Of a stretch of 7,587 nucleotides of DNA, positions 1 through 6,050 are shown piece after piece (position 1 is the stretch's first letter; each line of letters opens with the position of its first letter). A program made the position numbers and the translations under genes. Source of the DNA: Candidatus Bipolaricaulota bacterium (GTDB lineage: Bacteria; Bipolaricaulota; Bipolaricaulia; UBA7950; UBA9294). The stretch spans positions 753,971 through 761,557 of the forward strand of contig CP070725.1 of NCBI GenBank assembly GCA_020350845.1. Direction: 5' to 3'. The notes beneath the pieces were generated by a model. The model did not search any database and was not told the origin of the DNA. It saw only the letters and a list, made by a program, of their open reading frames with translations.

Positions 1-2
1 AG

Positions 3-77
3 GTCCTCGACTGGTGCGACCGCGCCGCTTCTCTGTCGCCCAAGGCGGCCGGAGGAAGGATTGCTCTGCGGCGTTCG
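3..77 (+). pseudogene. Out-of-frame upstream piece of the GNAT gene
   Basis: Read in frame from base 3, this stretch gives VLDWCDRAAS, then LSPKAAGGRIALRR. This resembles the end of the first domain of tandem-GNAT proteins, where a helix with W/C-E/D-x-R-A is followed by a beta strand before a conserved EHDR segment. The EHDR segment (HEHDRSKRR) is present but one frame away, from about base 79. The frame from base 1 in the same interval (arginine- and proline-rich) does not look like GNAT protein. A single-base gain around 60-80 would join the two pieces. The linker also looks a few residues short compared with what I remember of the family. It could be a true inactivating mutation or a sequencing/assembly error. 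The family match is from memory of sequence character, without an alignment. Confidence 0.4.
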
Positions 78-687
78 CATCCACGAGCACGACCGGTCGA
101 AGCGCAGGGAGTACGAGGTCCGCCGCTTCCGACAGGTCCGCACGGAGACCCTGATGCGCGTCGCTTTGGGAGCCGAGGTGACCGGCGCTCCTCGCTGGCC
201 GGACGGGATCAGCGTGCGCGTCATGGACCTCGATGTTGACCTGGAAGACTATGCTATCGCCTACGGTGAGGCCTTCCGTGACCACTGGGGACACGTCGAA
301 CTGCCGCTGGAGCAGCGCATCAGACGGAAGCGCGCGGAGTTCGAGTCCTGGGGAGACGAGTTCGTCCCTGATCTGTGGTTCGTGGCGACAGACGGAGACA
401 CGATCGTAGGCAGCGTAGGCAGCTTCCCGTGTCACGGAGGAGACGCCACGAGGAGTTACCTCTACCACGTCTTCGTCCGCGCGGCGTGGCGCAACCGTGG
501 GATTGCCACGGCACTTCTTCGACACACCTTTGCGCAGCTTCATGAACGCGGCTGTCAAACGGTCGAGCTCCACGTTGATTCGAAGAACCTGACCCACGGG
601 CTGCAGCTCTACCGCGGAGTCGGCATGCGACCCGTGTGGCATCAGGACCTCTACGAAAGGCACCTGGCGCTTGCGGTGGACTCGTGA
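61..687 (+). CDS. GNAT-family N-acetyltransferase, C-terminal part (gene continues to the left)
   Basis: GNAT enzymes transfer an acyl group from acetyl-CoA to an amine; the substrate here is unknown. The acetyl-CoA motif A is visible at about residues 134-152 counting from the TTG at 61: a YLYHVFV beta strand, then RNRGIAT, which fits the R-x-x-G-x-A pyrophosphate loop, then helix ALLRHTFAQL. The late GNAT element DSKNLTHGLQLYRGVGM follows at 173-189. The GNAT domain proper starts near residue 50 (ISVRVMDLD). The segment before it (RRFRQVRTETL, then APRWPDG) looks like the linker between the two halves of tandem-GNAT, mycothiol-synthase-like proteins, so the true gene probably starts left of the window. 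The TTG at 61 is only the first permitted start codon in a frame open from base 1, has no convincing SD and is unlikely to be a real start. ATG 154 is another internal methionine. The gene is convergent with the MarR gene. The family is secure; substrate and gene extent are not. Confidence 0.8.
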   Translation: MLCGVRIHEHDRSKRREYEVRRFRQVRTETLMRVALGAEVTGAPRWPDGISVRVMDLDVDLEDYAIAYGEAFRDHWGHVELPLEQRIRRKRAEFESWGDEFVPDLWFVATDGDTIVGSVGSFPCHGGDATRSYLYHVFVRAAWRNRGIATALLRHTFAQLHERGCQTVELHVDSKNLTHGLQLYRGVGMRPVWHQDLYERHLALAVDS

Positions 688-720
688 CTCTCGGAGGGTG
701 CATGACGGAGCACGAAGAAC

Positions 721-747
721 GCCCGCCGGGCAGCTGACGCGGCGGGC
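721..747. terminator. Hairpin between convergent GNAT and MarR genes
   Basis: A perfect 8-bp inverted repeat (GCCCGCCG at 721-728 and CGGCGGGC at 740-747) encloses an 11-nt loop. It lies 33 nt past the GNAT stop and touches the MarR stop codon (747-749), so it could end transcripts from both sides. No T-run follows on either strand, so if it terminates it is not a canonical intrinsic terminator. Confidence 0.4.
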
Positions 748-1256
748 TAGAGCTCGCCGGGAGGGCTCGGACGATCGCCGAGTTCACGTCCTCTCTCCGC
801 GGTTTCGAGGGGAGCGGCGGCGAAGAGGGCGTCCGCCGCCTGACGCATCAGCGTGTGGAGGTGCGTCGCTTCCTCACGGCCGAGGCGCTCCCGCACCTCG
901 CGATCGATCGCCCGGAGCTCGCCGAGGATCGCAGCACGGAGTGCTTTCCCTCCGTCCGTGAGGAAGACACGCGAGATGCGGTAGTCGTGGGTATCCCGTC
1001 GCCGTTCGACCCAGCCCCCGTCGACGAGGTGCTTGAGCATGTTCGAGATGCTCGCCTCGCTCGAGCCGACGGCGCCTGCGATCTCCTTCTGCGAGAGCCC
1101 GTCTCGAAGCCAGAGCTGCTGGAGGATCCTCCGCAGACCCCAGTGCAGTCTCGCTCCGCGGAAGTGCGTCCACAGGCGACGCTCTACGTGGCTCGTCAGC
1201 TCGTACAGCGACTGGGGGATCCCGTCGCCCGGTAGTCTGCGTCTCTCGGCGTCCAT
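747..1256 (-). CDS. MarR-family winged-helix transcriptional regulator
   Basis: A cytoplasmic dimeric DNA-binding repressor/activator of the MarR type, 169 aa from the chosen start. The winged helix-turn-helix is plain: LSQKEIAGAVGSSEASISNML (residues 54-74, split here as LSQKEIAGAV and GSSEASISNML) is helix-turn-recognition helix, followed by KHLVDGGWVERRRD and a wing ending in RISRVFLTDGGKAL (93-106). Helices flanking this core (about 15-50 and 105-147) would form the dimer interface. The start is ATG 1256 because CGAGGAG lies 4 nt upstream; an in-frame extension to 1319 adds only low-complexity arginine/serine-rich sequence with no SD. The C-terminal tail after about residue 150 is charged and proline-rich. 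It diverges from the serine hydrolase gene, the usual arrangement for a MarR protein controlling its neighbour and itself. The ligand is unknown. Confidence 0.85.
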   Translation of the reverse strand: MDAERRRLPGDGIPQSLYELTSHVERRLWTHFRGARLHWGLRRILQQLWLRDGLSQKEIAGAVGSSEASISNMLKHLVDGGWVERRRDTHDYRISRVFLTDGGKALRAAILGELRAIDREVRERLGREEATHLHTLMRQAADALFAAAPLETAERGRELGDRPSPPGEL

Positions 1257-1272
1257 CGCGCTCCTCGAGCTG

Positions 1273-1301
1273 AGCCTAGAACGCGATCGCACGGTCGGCA
1301 A
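1273..1301 (-). promoter_or_regulatory. Candidate promoter of the MarR gene
   Basis: On the minus strand TTGCCG (1296-1301) and TAGGCT (1273-1278) are separated by 17 nt. The -35 matches consensus at 4 of 6 and the -10 at 3 of 6. Transcription would start about 10 nt before ATG 1256, leaving a very short leader that just includes the SD. It is weak on its own, but correctly placed and spaced. Confidence 0.35.
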
Positions 1302-1332
1302 GGCGACCGCAGGCGACACGGATCCCGCGGCC

Positions 1333-1355
1333 GAAGCTCAAAAACCGAAAGCTTC
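1333..1355. promoter_or_regulatory. Inverted repeat abutting the hydrolase -35 box (possible operator)
   Basis: GAAGCT (1333-1338) and AGCTTC (1350-1355) form perfect 6-bp arms around an 11-nt A-rich centre. The right arm ends one base before the TTGACT -35 element of the serine hydrolase promoter. The site lies between the divergent MarR and hydrolase genes, so a bound dimer could affect both. A 6-bp dyad can occur by chance. Confidence 0.3.
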
Positions 1356-1385
1356 TTGACTAGGGGCTTTGCGCGCTCCTATGAT
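1356..1385 (+). promoter_or_regulatory. Sigma70-type promoter of the serine hydrolase gene
   Basis: TTGACT (1356-1361) and TATGAT (1380-1385) are separated by 18 nt, each matching the sigma70 consensus at 5 of 6 positions. This is by far the best promoter seen in the window and stands out against the GC-rich background. The expected start is near 1391-1393, giving a leader of about 100 nt before ATG 1493. Confidence 0.7.
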
Positions 1386-1389
1386 GTGG

Positions 1390-1403
1390 CCTCTGATCAG
1401 AGG
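1390..1403. promoter_or_regulatory. Perfect 14-bp palindrome at the hydrolase transcription start (likely operator)
   Basis: CCTCTGATCAGAGG is a perfect 14-bp palindrome centred at 1396/1397, covering about -2 to +12 of the predicted transcript. A repressor bound here would block initiation or escape. The size and symmetry suit a MarR-type dimer, and a MarR gene diverges from this region. It could instead fold in RNA as a 5-bp hairpin with a GATC loop. Confidence 0.5.
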
Positions 1404-1404
1404 G

Positions 1405-1418
1405 CGCGTGTGCACGCG
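1405..1418 (+). promoter_or_regulatory. Second dyad in the hydrolase leader
   Basis: CGCGT (1405-1409) and ACGCG (1414-1418) enclose GTGC, one base after the 14-bp palindrome. It could be a short RNA hairpin in the early leader or an imperfect second protein site. The GC-only arms make chance occurrence likely in this genome. Confidence 0.25.
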
Positions 1419-1492
1419 GCGCGGGACGGTCGTCGGCCGGCCCACGCTTGATCCCGGGATTCCCAGTACCGAGAGCTTCGAAGGGAGGATGT

Positions 1493-3145
1493 ATGGGACC
1501 CTTGCGAGCCATGGCCGATGTCATCGGGGAGGTCGATCGGGTTCTGAGAGGACGTGTCGGTGCTGCCCTCGGGCCGGGGCTGTCCGTCGCGCTCACGACG
1601 CGTGACGGACTGCTCATGTCGCGCGCCTACGGCGTCGCAAACGCCGACAGCGAGGAGCCCGTGACGGGAGAGACACTCTTCCAGATCGGCTCGATTACGA
1701 AGCAGTTCACGGCTGCGGCTTGTCTCCGTCTTCAGGAGTCGGGTCGGCTCGACGTCAATGCGCCGGTCACCGAGTACCTCCCGTGGTTCGAGGTGCGGTC
1801 ACGGTTCTCCACTGCGATCACGATCCACCACCTGCTGACGCATACCGCCGGGCTGATCACGATGATGGATTGCAGCCCTTCGAGTTGGTGGCAGACGTGG
1901 GCGCTGCGGGACACCGAGCTAGGCTTCGACCCCGGGAGCCAGTTCCGCTACTCCAACGTCGGCTACAACGTCCTGCAGTGCGTCGTCCAGACGATCGCCG
2001 GGGCGAGCTTCGACGCCGCACTCCGTGAGCTGGTGTTCGCGCCGCTCGGCATGGAGGAGAGCTACGGCGAGATCCGCGGGGATCTCTTCGGGCGACTGGC
2101 AAAGGGGCACCGATTCTCCCCGTACGACGACCGCCCCGTGCCGCGCCCCGAGAAGCAGACGGTCGTGAACTGGTATGAGCTCAGTGAAGGCTGTGGCAGC
2201 GTCGTCACGACGCCCACGGACCTCGCGAGGTTCCTGCGGATGCTCCTCAGAGGGGGACGAAGTGACGATGGATCGGGGTTCCTCCGCGAGGAGACGTTCG
2301 CCCTGATGACGAAGGGCCATGCCGTCATGGAAGGCTTCTTCGAGGGGACGACGCAGGGCTACGGTGTGCTCATCGAGCAGTCGGAATCGACGAACGCCCA
2401 CCGGCGGATCCTCGGAGGTGGGGAGAACCTTGGTTTCGAGGCAACGATGTACGGTGACATCGAGGCCGGCGTGGGCGTCATCCTGTGTGGCAACAGCTTC
2501 GACGTCCCATGGAGGGAGACCCGCTGGATCCTGGATGCCCTGGTCGCGGCTGCGGAAGACTCGCCACTCCAGGTGTGGGTGGTCGATGCGGCAACCGACC
2601 CCACGAGCATCGGCGACGAGGCGGCGCAGTATGCCGGCGAGTACTCCGGCGAAGAAGGCGCGTTCTCCATCGCGGCGAGAGAGGGACGGCTGAAGCTCGC
2701 CTTCGATGGAGAGGGGGCGCTTCTGGAGCGCATCTGGGGAGACAACTTCCTCGTCCCCCATCCGCGTTTCGCGCACGCGATGCTCACCTTCGGGCGTGGC
2801 GACGAAGGCCGCGTGATCGAGGCCTTCCAGCACGGCACGTGGTATCGCAACGAGCGGTACCGTGGCCCCGATGCGCGCGAGTACCCCTCGGAGTGGGACG
2901 CCTATGCCGGGCACTACCGGGCATTCGGCGTACTCGTCAACAGCCTGAGGTTCTTCGTGCGCAGGGACCAGTTCGTCTGCCAGTCCTTCGGAGGCTATGC
3001 GGATACCGTGCTGACCCCGCTCGGCGGAGGGGTGTTTCGCGTCGGCGGAGAGGACTCTCCGCAGCGCATTGCGTTCGACAGCGTCGCGAACGGGAAGGCA
3101 CTGCGCTGCCGCGCGTCGGACGGCGACTTCCATCGGATCGAGTAG
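1493..3145 (+). CDS. Serine hydrolase, beta-lactamase/penicillin-binding family, with C-terminal beta-rich modules
   Basis: A 550-aa member of the class C beta-lactamase-related family (PF00144), which includes esterases, D-peptidases and lactamases acting through an acyl-serine. Visible catalytic elements are GSITKQF with S67 and K70 (the S-x-x-K motif), LLTHTAG (about 115-121) and YSN with Y153 and N155 (the Y-x-N motif). At the expected third motif (K/H-T/S/G-G) the protein reads LGGGENLGF at 307-315, so the usual basic or His residue is a leucine. The catalytic fold ends near 365. Two beta-rich segments follow, about 378-460 (YAGEYSGEEG) and 469-550 (WDAYAGHYRA), like the lipocalin-like tails found on many family members. 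No signal peptide or membrane segment is seen, so it is probably cytoplasmic. The start is ATG 1493, with GGGAGG at 1483-1488; TTG 1448 lacks an SD, and ATG 1511 is a weaker option. It lies downstream of a strong promoter and opposite MarR. The substrate is unknown. Confidence 0.88.
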   Translation: MGPLRAMADVIGEVDRVLRGRVGAALGPGLSVALTTRDGLLMSRAYGVANADSEEPVTGETLFQIGSITKQFTAAACLRLQESGRLDVNAPVTEYLPWFEVRSRFSTAITIHHLLTHTAGLITMMDCSPSSWWQTWALRDTELGFDPGSQFRYSNVGYNVLQCVVQTIAGASFDAALRELVFAPLGMEESYGEIRGDLFGRLAKGHRFSPYDDRPVPRPEKQTVVNWYELSEGCGSVVTTPTDLARFLRMLLRGGRSDDGSGFLREETFALMTKGHAVMEGFFEGTTQGYGVLIEQSESTNAHRRILGGGENLGFEATMYGDIEAGVGVILCGNSFDVPWRETRWILDALVAAAEDSPLQVWVVDAATDPTSIGDEAAQYAGEYSGEEGAFSIAAREGRLKLAFDGEGALLERIWGDNFLVPHPRFAHAMLTFGRGDEGRVIEAFQHGTWYRNERYRGPDAREYPSEWDAYAGHYRAFGVLVNSLRFFVRRDQFVCQSFGGYADTVLTPLGGGVFRVGGEDSPQRIAFDSVANGKALRCRASDGDFHRIE

Positions 3146-3155
3146 CGAAACGAGG

Positions 3156-3191
3156 GCGGCAGTCCGCACCCTGCGGAGCGCGGGCTGCCGC
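3156..3191 (+). terminator. Bulged hairpin after the serine hydrolase
   Basis: Eleven bases past the hydrolase stop, GCGGCAG (3156-3162) pairs with CTGCCGC (3185-3191). Directly inside, TCCGCA (3163-3168) pairs with TGCGGA (3172-3177) across a CCC loop, leaving a 7-nt bulge on the 3' side. The 13 bp and position fit a transcript end, but there is no T-run after it. Confidence 0.4.
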
Positions 3192-3229
3192 GGCCGGCCA
3201 GTAGTGGACGGTCAGAGGCGAGTCGGGTG

Positions 3230-3253
3230 GGGAGTCAATTCGATTGCACTCCC
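3230..3253. promoter_or_regulatory. Long dyad upstream of the metal-binding protein gene
   Basis: GGGAGT plus CAAT (3230-3239) pairs with ATTG (3243-3246), then one bulged C (3247), then ACTCCC (3248-3253), around the loop TCG. That is 10 bp with one bulge, in a 174-bp gap where the local A+T content is higher than around it. It could be an operator for a metal-responsive repressor of the downstream gene or an RNA hairpin. It does not match the Zur or Fur consensus sites I know. Confidence 0.35.
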
Positions 3254-3306
3254 GAACGGTCGCGCCGAGTGAGGCACGGGCGGTACCATCCCGGCGACCA
3301 AGCATT

Positions 3307-3314
3307 GGGGGTGA
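3307..3314 (+). promoter_or_regulatory. Shine-Dalgarno site deciding the start of the metal-binding protein
   Basis: GGGGGTGA matches the anti-SD complement GGAGGTGA at 7 of 8 positions and sits 5 nt before ATG 3320. This favours ATG 3320 over the in-frame GTG 3311, which lies inside the SD, and over the upstream starts at 3227 onward, which would put an unlikely basic extension before the signal peptide. Confidence 0.6.
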
Positions 3315-3319
3315 CGGAG

Positions 3320-4231
3320 ATGAGGTACTCGGCCGTGCGCGGAACTGTCGCGCTCGCCCTCCTTCTCGGGATCTGTCTGGGGGCGGTGGCGAGCGAGGAG
3401 CCGGTGCGGGTCTTGGCGACGACCACGATCGTCGGCGACGTCGTTCGAGTCGTTGCCGGGGATCGGGTCGCGCTGCGCGTTCTGCTTCCGACCGACGCGG
3501 ATCCTCACGCCTTCCAGCCGACGCCTGCCGATGCCGCCGCGATCGCCGACGCGGATCTCATCGTTCTTTCCGGGGCCGGCCTCGAGGAGGAGCTCGAGGC
3601 GCTTCTCCGCGGAGCGACGGGGCGGCTCGTGGATCTCTCCGAGCGCGTCGCCCTGCGACCGGTCTCCTCCGCCGGCGTCGAAGGAGAGGACCGGCACCAC
3701 GGATGGGACCCTCACGTCTGGTTCGATCCGACGAATGTCATGGTATGGGCGTCGTCCCTCGAAGCTGCCCTGGGAGAGCTCGATCCGGAGAACAGCCAGG
3801 TCTACAGTGCGAATGCGGCAGCCTACCGCGAGGCCCTCGGCTCGCTCGATCTGTGGATCTGGGATCAGGTCGCGCGCGTTCCCCGCGCGAAGCGCCGACT
3901 GGTGAGCGATCATCGCTCCTTCGACTACTTCGCCGCCCGCTACGGATTCGAGGTGGTGGGAACAGTCTTCCCCGGGCGGAGCACGCTTGCGGAGCCGTCC
4001 GCGCAGGAGATGGCACGACTCATCGAGGGGATCCGGGCGCTCGAGGTGGCGGCGATCTTCGTCGGGACGACGGCGAATCCGGCGCTTGCAGAAGCGATCG
4101 CTGCGGACACCGGGACCGCGGTCGTCCGCTTGTACACCGGATCCCTCAGCGACGAGAGTGGCCCCGCGGCGACCTATCTTGAGATGATGCGCCACAACGT
4201 TACGGCGATCGTGGAAGCGCTGGCTCGCTGA
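3320..4231 (+). CDS. Metal (Zn/Mn-type) ABC transporter substrate-binding protein, ZnuA/TroA family
   Basis: A 303-aa extracytoplasmic receptor that would capture a divalent metal and pass it to an ABC permease (cluster 9 binding proteins). The N-terminus MRYSAVRGTVALALLLG ends in AVA at 22-24, a signal peptidase I site. Cys19 is not in a proper lipobox, since Ile precedes it. The mature protein opens with VRVLATTTIVGDVVRVVAG, typical of the family. Metal-ligand histidines are visible in DPHAFQPTP (H63), DPHVWFDPTN (H132) and SDHRSFDYFA (H198). The usual fourth-ligand Asp near the C-terminus aligns with Gly in LYTGSLS, a variant I have seen in other members. The His-rich loop is short (DRHHGW). 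C-terminal MMRHNVTAIVEAL is also typical. No permease or ATPase gene is present within the window. It is convergent with the cyclase gene, 40 bp away. Family assignment is secure; zinc versus manganese is not. Confidence 0.9.
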   Translation: MRYSAVRGTVALALLLGICLGAVASEEPVRVLATTTIVGDVVRVVAGDRVALRVLLPTDADPHAFQPTPADAAAIADADLIVLSGAGLEEELEALLRGATGRLVDLSERVALRPVSSAGVEGEDRHHGWDPHVWFDPTNVMVWASSLEAALGELDPENSQVYSANAAAYREALGSLDLWIWDQVARVPRAKRRLVSDHRSFDYFAARYGFEVVGTVFPGRSTLAEPSAQEMARLIEGIRALEVAAIFVGTTANPALAEAIAADTGTAVVRLYTGSLSDESGPAATYLEMMRHNVTAIVEALAR

Positions 4232-4271
4232 TTGCAGTTTCCGCTTGCCGTGCCGGACGCCGCAGTCATGG

Positions 4272-6005
4272 TCAGATCTCGAGCGAGTGCACGTCGAGCG
4301 GTTGATCCCGCCCCTTGAGCTTGATGGAGCGCGTCCAGCGGGCCGTGCACGGCGCGGACAGCAGGGAGTACGCCGCGTCGGCGATGAGGATCTCGCCGGC
4401 CTTGGCGAGGCTCTGGAGGCGGGCGGCGACATTGACCGCGTCCCCGATGATGGTGTAGTCCATGGACTCCGACGAGCCGACGTTCCCGATCACGACCTCC
4501 CCTGCGCTGATGCCGATCCCCAGGCCGAGTCGCGCGGACGCCCCCGATGGGGACGCCTCTCGAAGGCGCTGGAAGGCCTGCTGCATCCTTCTCGCCGCGC
4601 GGACGGCTCGGTCGACGGCGTCGCGGAGATCGTGGCGAGGCTCGAAGAATGCAAGGAAGCCGTCGCCGACGAACTTGTCAAGGATTCCGCCGACCTCCCC
4701 AAGCGGCTCGGTGAGGGTCGCCAGGATCCGATTCAGAACCGAGACGACGACCTGGGGATCGTTCTCCTCGGCGAAGCCCGTGAACCCTCTGACATCCACG
4801 AAGACAGCGGCGACATCCCGGGACTCCCCGCCGAGACGGTGCTCTCCCGACGACGTGGCGAGAACGCGGGCGTACACCTCCGGCGGGATGTACCTCTGTA
4901 GCGTCGATTCCAGCAGTGATCTCTCCTCGAGTGCCTCGCGATGGATCCTGCTTCGCTTTGCCAGCCACCGGCAGAGCGCCCAAGAGCTCGAGCCGAGAAG
5001 GAGCGCGCCGACGATGTTCCAGCCCGCGAGCTGGGCCGCTCCCGCCGTCCTCAGAGCGCGTACGGCGGCGGCGGGCAACCAGGAAACGCTCCTCCAGAGG
5101 TAATCGCTTCGGATCTCGCCGATTCCGCTCGCAGGATCGATTCCTCGCACCGCGCAGCGCGCCTCCTCCGCGGCCCGATAGGGGACCAGTGTGACGAAGG
5201 TGAACACGCCTTCGCGCGCGAGGAACTGGCCTTGGTCTGCGCGGAGCATCCGCCGCCACACATCCGGGAACTGATGATGGAAGCCTTCCCTCCTACGTTC
5301 GGGAAGGACGAAGCCCCACGCTACGTCGGGGGTTGGACCGAGGATCCAGTGGCCCTCAGGACCGAGCAGGAAGGCGTGCGCTGCGGGGTCGGTATGCGCC
5401 CGCTCGTAGGCGTCGAGGATGACGGTGCCGTCGAGGTTCAGGATGAGGTACCTCGGATTCGATCCCGCCGCGCCGAGCCCGACTGCGAAACGCATGATCG
5501 GCTTCAGTGGCAGCTCGATCTGTCCGTTCTCCACGTTGAGGTCGAGTGGCGAGACGTAGACGGTGCCCCACTCGCAGGTGCGCGCCTCTTCGAAGTAGTA
5601 GCGGTCCCCCTTGAACTGCAGGTCGCTCGCGGGAACCACGTAGGACTCTCCGTCGGCGCGGTTCACCCGCAGGAGCTCCCTCCCCTCGGCGGAGAGGATG
5701 CGGATCTGATCGTAGATCGCGCGCGAGTTCGAGAACGCAAGGAGCTCCGCCTCGAGCTTCTCGCGCGACGCCCCCCCGGCGGGGGAGATGAACGCCTTGA
5801 TCTCGTTCAGCTCCGCAAGGAAGAGAAGGTCCGACACCGCGAGCTGGATCTCCGATTGCGCTGCATCGTTGCGCATCGCGAGTGCATGTCGCGCGTCTGA
5901 CTGCGCCTGGTCCATGCGCCGGGACGCTGCAGCACCGTGCAGGAGCCATGAGACGGACGCCATCGCCATCGTCGAGGGAACGGCGAGCACGATGAACAGC
6001 CACAA
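4272..6005 (-). CDS. Membrane class III adenylate cyclase with extracytoplasmic Cache sensor
   Basis: Makes cAMP from ATP in response to an external signal. Order for the 577-aa TTG-start form: TM1 at 2-22; a large sensor at about 30-310 with Cache features (IYDQIRILSAEGRELLRV, then LQFKGDRYYFEEA, then VYVSPLDLNVENG, then LILNLDG); TM2 at about 326-346; a short helix with LQRYIPPEVYARVLA (369-383); and the catalytic domain to 577. No HAMP domain is seen. Catalytic residues look complete: metal aspartates D404 (FVDVRGFTGF) and D448 (DKFVGDGFLAFF), adenine-reading K444 and T518 (DYTIIGDAVN), and transition-state N525 and R529. Thr in place of Asp at 518 is the class IIIb mark, a group known for bicarbonate response. 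TTG 6005 has AAGGA 5 nt upstream, but the frame is open further and an ATC at 6033-6035 with a strong SD gives a better N-terminus. It diverges from the decarboxylase-family gene. Confidence 0.9.
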   Translation of the reverse strand: MWLFIVLAVPSTMAMASVSWLLHGAAASRRMDQAQSDARHALAMRNDAAQSEIQLAVSDLLFLAELNEIKAFISPAGGASREKLEAELLAFSNSRAIYDQIRILSAEGRELLRVNRADGESYVVPASDLQFKGDRYYFEEARTCEWGTVYVSPLDLNVENGQIELPLKPIMRFAVGLGAAGSNPRYLILNLDGTVILDAYERAHTDPAAHAFLLGPEGHWILGPTPDVAWGFVLPERRREGFHHQFPDVWRRMLRADQGQFLAREGVFTFVTLVPYRAAEEARCAVRGIDPASGIGEIRSDYLWRSVSWLPAAAVRALRTAGAAQLAGWNIVGALLLGSSSWALCRWLAKRSRIHREALEERSLLESTLQRYIPPEVYARVLATSSGEHRLGGESRDVAAVFVDVRGFTGFAEENDPQVVVSVLNRILATLTEPLGEVGGILDKFVGDGFLAFFEPRHDLRDAVDRAVRAARRMQQAFQRLREASPSGASARLGLGIGISAGEVVIGNVGSSESMDYTIIGDAVNVAARLQSLAKAGEILIADAAYSLLSAPCTARWTRSIKLKGRDQPLDVHSLEI

Positions 6006-6042
6006 GAACTTCCTTGACCTCGGAATCCCGTCGATGAAGACG

Positions 6043-6050
6043 CTCCTTCC
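6043..6050 (-). promoter_or_regulatory. Strong Shine-Dalgarno site upstream of the cyclase frame
   Basis: On the minus strand GGAAGGAG lies 7 nt before ATC (6033-6035), which is in frame with the cyclase. Translation from there would add ten residues reading (M)DGIPRSRKFL before TM1, a basic cytosolic N-terminus of the normal kind. The site is 38 nt from TTG 6005, too far to serve that start. Confidence 0.4.

Noticed and set aside
1448..1492. Upstream TTG start for the serine hydrolase
   Set aside because: No SD before it; the GGGAGG at 1483-1488 serves ATG 1493, and the extra 15 residues have no family similarity.
1919..3169. 416-codon open frame antisense to the serine hydrolase
   Set aside because: It mirrors the hydrolase codons in a GC-rich genome, has no SD or recognisable domain and is arginine/proline/histidine-biased. 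The sense strand has clear catalytic motifs.
3284..3289. TACCAT as a -10 box for the metal-binding gene
   Set aside because: No acceptable -35 lies 16-18 nt upstream (the sequence is CGCGCC), and it lacks an extended -10.
4232..4271. Terminator between the metal-binding protein and cyclase genes
   Set aside because: I looked for a stem in this 40-bp convergent gap and found only short, weak pairings, with no T-run.
3212..4432. 406-codon open frame antisense to the metal-binding protein
   Set aside because: Low-complexity, arginine-rich translation with no family features; the sense strand has a signal peptide and metal-ligand motifs.
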